Positions 55,515 to 64,000 of a stretch of 64,000 bases of DNA are shown piece by piece (the stretch's first letter is position 1; each line of letters opens with the position of its first letter). The notes below the pieces were generated by a model, which did not search any database, was not told where the DNA came from, and saw only the letters and a program-made list of their open reading frames with translations. Origin of the DNA: Eriocheir sinensis (Eukaryota > Arthropoda > Malacostraca > Decapoda > Varunidae); the NCBI RefSeq assembly GCF_024679095.1, contig NW_026111261.1:1-64000 (forward strand). The letters run 5' to 3'. Made by a program: the position numbers and the translations under genes.

Positions 55515-56320
55515 CGTTTTCTTCTTCCATCCTGTATATTTTCCTGGGTCTTTTTTTACTTTTCCCCATTTCCATGACATGGCATTTGTTTGCATTGAAT
55601 TCTGTCTCCCATAACTGGCTCCATCTGTACACTCTATCCAGGTCTTTTTGCAGCTCTTCACAGTCTTCCTCCGTCCTCACTTTTCTTATTAACTTTGTAT
55701 TGTCTGCAAAAAGGCTCATATAACTTTTTATACCTTTTGACATATCATTTATATATATTATGAACATTATTGGTGCCAGAATTGAGCCTGGAGGAACTCC
55801 ATTCTCTACTCTCCTCCAGTTTGATGTATTTTCCCTAATCACCGTCTTCATTTTTCTTCCTTCCTTTCTGCCCATTCCTCCCTACTGCTGTAGTTTCCAG
55901 ATCAACCTTTTGTGCGGAACCTTGTTAAAAGCTTTTTTCAAATTGAGATATACACAATTAGTCTATCCTTATCTCTCGTACACCACATCTATTGCTCTTG
56001 AGCAGAAACATAGTACGTTGGTGATACATGATTTCCCTTTTCTAAATCCAAACTGTCCTTCATTTATCATGTTTTCCTTTTCTAAATGTTCGACCCATTG
56101 TTTGTTTTTTTATTATACTTTCACAAATCTTGCACATTACACTTGTCAAAGAGACTGGTCCATAATTTAGTGGTTCAGTTTTATCTCCACTTCTTTAAAA
56201 TTGGTACAGTGTTCGCTCTCTTCCATTCTAAGGGCACTTTTCCTGTATTTATAGAGCATGTTATAATGTCACAGACTGGCTCCAATAATTAATTTCTACA
56301 CTTTTAGCCCTTGTCCCGAG
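55515..56320 (-). mobile_element. Degraded CR1-like LINE, reverse transcriptase
   Basis: Minus strand shows, among shifts, a F-D-K-V-like region, N-W-R-R-V-E-N-G-V-P-P-G-S-I (usually P-Q-G-S), LAPIMFIIYINDMSKGIKSY, S-L-F-A-D-N-T-K-L-I (F-A-D-N in place of FADD) and LDRVYRWSQLWETEFNANKC. The catalytic D-to-N change and shifts make it dead. Confidence 0.8.
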
Positions 56321-56332
56321 ATTTCATCCGGT

Positions 56333-56342
56333 GTGTGTGTGT

Positions 56343-56392
<50 letters not shown>

Positions 56393-56440
56393 TTACCTAG
56401 TTGTGATTTATACGCGAGGGAGTAATCTCATGGTCTGGTC
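56333..56440 (+). repeat. (GT)n microsatellite and TTTACCTAGTTGTGA repeat
   Basis: GT units to 56391, then ATTTACCTAGTTGTGATTTA, the same compound seen at 9684-9792. Confidence 0.85.
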
Positions 56441-56990
56441 TCTACAACAGCAGTAACTGCGTTATTCAATCTTACTACTACTGTACTATGCATGATGTAT
56501 ATTTCATGTATTGATATATAGAGTATTCATCACGTGGTTTGTCCCACCACGTGTTCTCTAGCTAAGTCTTCGCCTTTGCCACACCTGGGTCACCCCACCT
56601 CACTTAAATGACCTCCCTTGAGATTGCATCCTCGCCCTACCCTAATTCCTTCCCATGCCTTCCTCCCTCCATCAAGCAGAACTCACCTAGCATTCACGGA
56701 GATGTATCACCTCTCTCGAACCTGTATACTTGTGTTAATATTTATCCACGAAGCATATTTACGGAACTAAGGCAGCGACTTCAACACTGCACAATACCGT
56801 GGCCCCCAACACTATTAAATTGGAGGCAACAGTACACTACTACTACTACGCCAATACTGTTGTCAAGGCAGGTCGCAAAATATCTCGGCTCGGTGGACCG
56901 TGAGGTGGCGCCGTGGCCGTTTAAGTTTGCATCAGTCAAGTTCAGGTTATATCGTCATTGACGTTCCCTCTCCTTATCATCGGTACGTAT
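56441..56990. other. Unannotated stretch
   Basis: No recognised gene; short open frames only. Confidence 0.5.
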
Positions 56991-56995
56991 AGCTT

Positions 56996-57102
56996 GTGTG
57001 TGTGTGTGTGTGTGTGTGTTTTTGTGTGTGTGTGTGTGTGTGTGTTTTTTTTTTTTTGTTTGTGTTTTTGTGTGTTTGTGTGTGTGTGTTTTTTTTTTTG
57101 TT

Positions 57103-57141
<39 letters not shown>
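56996..57141. repeat. Interrupted (GT)n with T runs
   Basis: GT blocks separated by T runs of 4 to 12 bases. Frames through it are cysteine/valine artefacts. Confidence 0.95.
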
Positions 57142-57143
<2 letters not shown>

Positions 57144-57210
57144 ACAAACAAAAACAGCAGAAGTATACAAGATTAGATGGCATTAAATCTCTCCTTTTAT
57201 GTTTTGCAGA

Positions 57211-57376
57211 TCTTGGCTAAAGACTACACTTTCTGATGGAAGGCCAACACTGAGCCACACAACCTACAGGATGGCACTGAGGAAGGCTTTTTGTAACTGT
57301 GCTCCAAGCCAAATGCTGGGACGAAGCGTGGCTGATTACATTGTATCTGATAGCGATCTGACAAGCAGCCCCTGAA
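57211..57376 (+). CDS. Possible terminal coding exon, family unknown
   Basis: After TTTTATGTTTTGCAG the second frame reads S-W-L-K-T-T-L-S-D-G-R-P-T-L-S-H-T-T, YRMALRKAFCNCAPSQMLGR and S-V-A-D-Y-I-V-S-D-S-D to TGA at about 57374-57376. An AATAAA at about 57799 could serve polyadenylation. Only the acceptor and open frame support it, no partner exon was found, and it could be a transposon remnant. Confidence 0.25.
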
Positions 57377-58115
57377 GTGTCTGGGTGCACTACTGTCTCA
57401 AGGCACTGCCAAGAAAAACGTAGCATGGAAGACGAACTTCATCGCTTCGTCAGAATCATCATGAAGTTGTGACGAAGATTTGGGGGGTGGACGAGAATGT
57501 CGTTTCCATACACCTGCTGAGGCGTGTTGCGGAAAGAAAGCGACCGAGCTGGCTCGTTTAACTCTCAAGCAAAGAAACACGAGTGGACGAAATGGTGTCC
57601 AAACGCTGTTACAGACAACATACGGATGACATTGCTATTGTTCTCAAACAGCACAGATACCACTATATTCAGAGGTTCTCCGCAATTTAGATAAGGGCCC
57701 ATGTGACCTGTGATTTGGAGACGTAGACAGTATTGTAGCAAACAGTGACAGTGACAGGAGTGGTGTATCGGATTAAACTCGATTGCTTTCGATGATGAAT
57801 AAATGTATTAAGTCCCAATGTATCAGGTAATCTCTGGTACCGTAACGACATAATGTTTAATTTTCCTTATTCACATATTTCACTTCCTTCAATTTCCCTT
57901 TTTTCTTTACCAATATTCTATATAACTAATACCAACCGCCAGTATCGCTCTGGCATACTAACGTTCATATACTAACCTTAATGGGCATCTATGTCAATGC
58001 AGTTTATAAAGGATGTTGTAATTTCATATGGTAAAGTTACTGGGCATCTTTGTGACAATAAAGAAAATATAGTTTTGTAATTAGTTTCAATTCCAATAAT
58101 TATCAAAGTGAGCTT
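57377..58115. other. Unannotated stretch
   Basis: No recognised feature other than the AATAAA noted for the preceding candidate exon. Confidence 0.5.
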
Positions 58116-58116
58116 G

Positions 58117-58117
58117 A

Positions 58118-58175
<58 letters not shown>

Positions 58176-58176
58176 A

Positions 58177-58229
<53 letters not shown>
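58117..58229. repeat. (ATT)n microsatellite
   Basis: About 37 ATT units with a short interruption near 58172. Confidence 0.95.
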
Positions 58230-59470
58230 TGCATTATGTCAACAACTCTGTAGCATGACTTTCAACTGAATTGGTGTCTAACCTTAAGAGGTCTCAATAA
58301 TATAAAACTTTAGTTGATAAAAGTATCTCATGAAAATAAATATAAGTGAAACATTTTACTTTTTGTTATATTTTTGCGGAATATCTTATACTTTATTTTA
58401 TTTATGATGTAGTGATGAGTTTCTAGTGATTGAATACAAATACCAGTTGTGTTAAAATGTTATAGACCAACAACCTAAAAACATAGATTTATGATTTACA
58501 CAGACTACATGCTGAAACTATAGCTACATGGTAAAAATTTAAATAAATTGGCTACTTGTTAAATTAGACCTTGACCCTGATCAGGGATTAGTGGATATTG
58601 GTGGATATTCCAGACAAAGTTATGGATGTACCGATCCTAGATGGATCCGTCAATGTATGGACGTTGAGGCAGCTAGGTGGAAACATACATACGGCTGTCA
58701 GGACGCCAGATGATCCGGGAACAGCGGATAGTGCAGGCCGTTGTATGATCCAGACTCAGGAGGATATTCCGACTTAGACGATTAAGAGACAGGCGGACAT
58801 TGTGGGACAAAGGATGATAATAAAAATGTGGTCCCGTCCGTACTCGTCCACATTTGTCGAATCATGTCTGTATTGGTGAGGACAAACTGGATGTAAGGAA
58901 GGATATCCATCGGACATCCGTTTGTCGGCAGAGGGCAACAATTTCGGTTGTACATGTATGCAGGAGGAGCAAGCACCTTGAAGACTGTTACATTCACATG
59001 AGAACAGTTACCGTTATCTCTGATTTATAATTACCTCTTTCACCACCCCTCATAGTCCTCGTGTCAGGTTTCCTCTGCTATTAAAAGAGTTACTAGTAAA
59101 ATGAGGAGTAAATGGGTAAAAGAAAAAAAAAATATTACAAAATAAATAAGTAAAGTAATAATCATTCATCACAAGTATGTGTGCTCACTCCTCCTGATGC
59201 TTTTAAAATGCATAATAAAAGAGGAAAGAATAATGAGTGAGCGAAGCAAGACAAAACGTCTCCACTGTGCAATAAAATACACAAAGAAAGGAGAAAAGAA
59301 ATGAATGATTATACATGCAAAAATGAGTAACAATGCTACTCAAGAAAATAGTAAACAACCACACGCCAGAAAAATCACAGCTGAAAATCTAATAGATTAG
59401 ATACGGCCCCTCACGCTCAAACACGTGAACATAATAATAGTACTCACCTGAAATCATGTTGCAAGTGGTA
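58230..59470. other. Unannotated AT-rich stretch
   Basis: The 58560-59000 part has repeated GGAT/GGATATTCC motifs and looks repeat-derived, but I cannot place it in a family. Confidence 0.45.
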
Positions 59471-59476
59471 ATTACT

Positions 59477-60655
59477 TAAGAACATAAGAACATAAGAACG
59501 CAGGAGTTCTGCAAGAGGCCGGTAGGCCTGTAATGAGGCAGCCCTTCGACCCCTAAGCCCTGTGTATCTAACCTCACCCATCATGTCCTCCTAACTTATC
59601 TATTCATTTTGAATGTGACAATTGCATTGGCACTCACCACAGACTGCTAAGCCTATTCCACTCATCCACCACCCCTGTTAGGTAAACCAATTTTTGCCTA
59701 TGTCCCTGTTGAATCTCTTGAATTTATCCAATTTTAAACCTGTTACTGTGTCCTACCCGGTTCTCTTCACTAACAAAAACCTTATGAATGTCTCCCTTAT
59801 TAAAGCCTCTGTCCATTTATAAACCTCGATCATGTTCCATAATTCTTCTGCCTTTCTAGAGAACGTGCTTAACTGTTTGAGTTCTTTCCCTCGTATGGCA
59901 AGTTTCTCAACCCTGAATCATCTTAGTCATCCTCCTCTGCACCGATTCTAATATCTTTGATATCCATTCTGCAGTAGGGTGACTGAACTGAACCGCAGTC
60001 AAGATGAGGTCTAACTAATCGCTAAATATAGTTTGAGAAGACTTCGGGGTTTCTTGTTGCTTAAGGCTCCTTGAAATAAACCTAGCACCTCATTAGCTCG
60101 ATTTCAGCTTGAATGCATTGTGCCCCTTGGACGGAGATCAGAGCTCACTGTAAGACCCCCACATCCTCTCGCACCCAGACCCACGGCGAGAGTGTCATTT
60201 ACAATAGTTATGTGGAGGGTTGTCTTACCACACTGTAGAATACTGCACTTCCTCACATTGAACTCCATCTGCCATTTATCCGCCCAGTCATATAATCTGG
60301 CTGAGTCAAATTTTGGAGAATACTTCAGCGTCCTGATCCGACTCACCACTCTCTACCGATCTTGGTATCATCGCAAATTTACTAACATCACCACTAATTC
60401 CTGTGTTCAAGTCATTGATATAAATGAATAAACAAAAGTGGACCCATCACTGAACCTCAGGGACCCCACCTGCAACACATCCCCAGTCAGATCTTTTTAC
60501 CATTGATTTGCACTCTTGCTTCCCATTAGTTAAGCCAATGCCTTGACCCAGTTCAAAATCCTTACCCTCTACTCCGTGAGTTTGTAATTTAAGCAACAGT
60601 CGTTGGTGAGGAACTTTGTCAACGCTTTTACTAAAATCAGATAGATTACATATCC
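59477..60655 (-). mobile_element. Degraded CR1 LINE, same family as 512-1464
   Basis: The 3' end at 59477 shows the inverted terminal units (AAGAACATAAGAACATAAGA) followed by GCAAGAGGCCGGTAGGCCTG, matching the end at 1405-1464. Upstream on the minus strand come W-A-D-K-W-Q-M-E-F-N-V-R-K-C-S-I-L (about 60290-60235) and, near 60650, Y-L-I-L-V-K-A-L-T-K, a decayed Y-L-D-F-x-K-A-F-D-K. Many stops. Confidence 0.85.
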
Positions 60656-61402
60656 GTAGTAAACGTTCGTGTTTGACTAACTTACTTGATTTTTTTCACT
60701 ATATTTTTGAGGTGTTCGATGAAAGCAGATCAGTAGATATCATATATCTGGATTTTCAAAAGGCATTTGATAAGGTCCCCCATAGTTCAGCAAACTACTG
60801 GCGCACGGTATCTCGGGTAACATTCACAGCTGGCGTGTGGACTGGCTCTCTGAGCGGAAACAGAGAGTAGTTCTAAACGGTGTTACATCTACCTGGCTCG
60901 ACGTCAGAAGCGGCGTACCTCAAGGATCAGTGCTGGGCCCCATGCTCTTCTTAATCTATGTTAATGATATCGATGATGGGCTCACTTGCAAAGTATCAAA
61001 ATTTGCTGATGACACAAAAATCGCACGTAAAGTAACTGCAATACTCGACGAAGAAGCTTTACAATCAGATATAGATCGACTTGCACGTTGGGCCAATCAA
61101 TGGCAAATGAAACTTAACGTTGACAAATGTAAAGTGTTGCACATCGGAAAAAATAACAATCGCGTTCGGTACGTAATGAATGGCCAACAACTTTCTGCAG
61201 TAAGTAAAGAAAAGGATCTTGGAATCACTATAGCAAGCGATTTAAAGCCCGGTCAGCATTGTTCAGAAATAGTTAAAACCGCAAACAAATTGGTTGGCTT
61301 CATCGGACGAGTCTTTAAGAATAAATCGGAAAAAGTAATATTAAAACTGTATAATTCGTTGGTTCGACCCCGTCTAGAGTACTGTGAACAGTTTTGGTCT
61401 GC
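60656..61402 (+). mobile_element. CR1-like LINE, reverse transcriptase, head-to-head with the previous copy
   Basis: K-R-S-C-L-T-N-L-L-D-F-F, VDIIYLDFQKAFDKVPH (motif A), a shift near 60800-60840, then RSGVPQGSVLGPMLFLIYVN, VSKFADDTKIARKV (FADD at about 61000), LARWANQWQMKLNVDKCKVL, KEKDLGITIASDLKPGQHC and LVRPRLEYCEQFWS. The frame is open from 60837 to about 61400, where a pyrimidine-rich repeat cuts it. A subfamily distinct from the minus copy. Confidence 0.85.
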
Positions 61403-61740
61403 TGTTGTTTGTTCTTCCTTTGTGTTCCTCCTATTCTATTTTTATCTTTTTTTCCCTTTTTCTTCCCTCCTTTGTTCTCTTTCTATCCACGTCCCCTTCT
61501 TCTTCTTCTTCTTCTTCCTCCTCCTCCTCCTCCTCCTCCTCCTCCTCCTCCTCTTCCTTCACAACCACCTCTACCACCATCACGACCAACCCGTCAGCCC
61601 TTTGCCTCTTCCTCCTCCTCCTCCTCCTCCTCCTCCTCCTCCTCCTCCTCCTCCTCTTCCAATTAAGAGGAGGAGGGTATTTGCAAACCTAATGATCGGT
61701 CACTTATTGGTCTTCTTCCACCTCACCTCGCCCGTTAATT
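61403..61740. repeat. Pyrimidine-rich tract with (CCT)n
   Basis: T/C-rich, with CTC/CCT runs at about 61518-61556 and 61607-61656. Confidence 0.9.
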
Positions 61741-61743
61741 AGT

Positions 61744-62945
<1,202 letters not shown>

Positions 62946-63495
62946 ATGGAGAGAAAGTTCCCTCCATACTCAGGTAAGAGGAGGAGGAGGAGGAGGAGGA
63001 GGAGGAGGAGGAGGAAAGAAAAAAAAATATTGGGTTAGGCTTAAGAGCACTCTCTCTCTCTCTCTCTCTCTCTCAAAGAATAATTATTTACCAACATTTC
63101 CTTTCCTCCTCCTCCTCCTCCTCCTCCTCCTCCTCCTCCTCCTCCTCCTCCTCTTCTTCCTCCTTCAACCTACACACAAAAAGTAAGGAGCCTCCATATA
63201 CCCTCTCTTCCTCCTCCTCCTCCTCCACCTCCTCCTCCTCCTCCTCCTCCTCTTCCCCTTCGGTCCTTTCAGACAAAAAAAGAAAGAGGAAGGAGAGCAG
63301 GAAGAGTAGGGAGCTGCAGGAGGAGGAGGAGGAGGAGGAGGAGGAGGAGGAGGAGGAGGAGGAGGGGAATATACCTACTAATTATGTCCTCACCTCCAGG
63401 TATTTTTCACGACTTACCTTTCCTCCTCCTCCTCCTCCTCCTCCTCCTCCTCTTTTCCTCTCTTCTCCCCTCCTTTCCCTCTTAACGTCTCTCTC

Positions 63496-63536
<41 letters not shown>

Positions 63537-64000
63537 CTGCACTGTCTAAAGAAGAGAGGAGGAGGAGGAGGAGGAGGAGGAGATAAGAAGATGAAGATTA
63601 AGAAAAAGAGGAAAAGGGAAAATGAGAAGGAAAAGAAGAAAAAGACAACGAGGAAAAATATGAAAATGAAAGAAGGAAAATATGAAGACTGACTGAAGGA
63701 AAAGAGGAAAAAAGAGGAAAAAATATTGAAAAAGAGGAAAAGGAAAAAGGAAAGAAATTAAACAATGAAAAAAAAGGAAAATTGGAAAACAGGAAAATAT
63801 GAAAACAGGATAATAGGACAATACGAAAATATGAAAACAGGAAAATATGAAAAAAAGAAAATAAAAATGAAAAGAAAACTTAGGAAGAAAAATATAAAAG
63901 GAAGGAAAAACAAAATAAAGCAAATAAAGAAAAATAAATAAGTCAGAAAATGAAGAAAAAGAGGAAAAGAAACGAAAGGAAATAAAAGAAAATAAAGAAA
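62946..64000. repeat. Alternating polypurine and polypyrimidine blocks to the window end
   Basis: Purine 62970-63015, CT 63049-63075, CCT 63103-63152 and 63209-63252, GGA 63318-63364, CCT 63421-63452, CT 63501-63533, GGA 63555-63582, then A/G-rich sequence to the end, including GGAAAATATGAAAACA-like units at 63790-63850. No gene. Confidence 0.9.

Noticed and set aside
59477..61402. A single twin-primed (5'-inverted) LINE insertion
   Set aside because: Both halves contain overlapping reverse-transcriptase segments and differ in subfamily.

Overview
The window looks like a piece of nuclear genome from a decapod crustacean. The basis is its very dense microsatellites, several LINE clades of arthropod type (CR1, Jockey, RTE-like), tRNA-derived SINEs with clear A and B boxes, piggyBac-like TTAA elements and hAT transposons, together with spliced exons. 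The species cannot be named from the sequence alone. There is no sign of prokaryotic genes, CRISPR arrays, rRNA or a functional tRNA.

Layout. 1-2.1 kb is a TTAA-flanked repeat element holding a 99-bp tandem array, with a CR1 LINE inserted into it. 3.6-4.6 kb is a dead RTE-like LINE, and 4.9-5.5 kb an internally deleted relative of the hAT element at 34-36 kb. 5.9-20.6 kb holds the only plausible host gene: at least five and perhaps seven plus-strand exons starting with an HMG-box-like exon that resembles Maelstrom. Its introns are filled with MITEs, SINEs, minisatellites and a second copy of the 99-bp array. Three candidate exons carry an in-frame stop, so it may be a pseudogene. 16-24 kb holds tandem repeats and a dead TTF-type hAT transposase.

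24.6-27.9 kb is the best preserved retroelement, a minus-strand CR1 LINE with a 619-codon reverse transcriptase frame, an endonuclease with two in-frame TGAs and a frameshift, and the C-terminal part of an SGNH-esterase ORF1. Next to it (28.2-29.0 kb) a CR1 tail has expanded internally into a 61-bp array. 29.8-33.4 kb contains degraded TIR elements and a LINE C-terminus. 34-40 kb contains two hAT elements (one plus, one minus) with nested MITE and SINE copies. 40-50.6 kb is a patchwork of minisatellites, tRNA SINEs and LINE fragments.

50.57-55.09 kb is the most unusual object: a 4.5-kb element with inverted arms of roughly 450-500 bp. It carries no recognisable DDE transposase but a degraded minus-strand gene for an uncharacterised protein with PIN/FEN1-like acidic motifs. 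One arm holds a TTAA MITE whose empty site is preserved in the other arm, and a double palindrome that looks like a healed hairpin-capped break. 55-61.4 kb returns to CR1 and Jockey fragments, and 61.4-64 kb is almost wholly strand-asymmetric purine or pyrimidine repeat.

The sequence was read by eye. Family assignments rest on recognised protein motifs and structural hallmarks, and no database search was possible. Boundaries of degraded elements are approximate.
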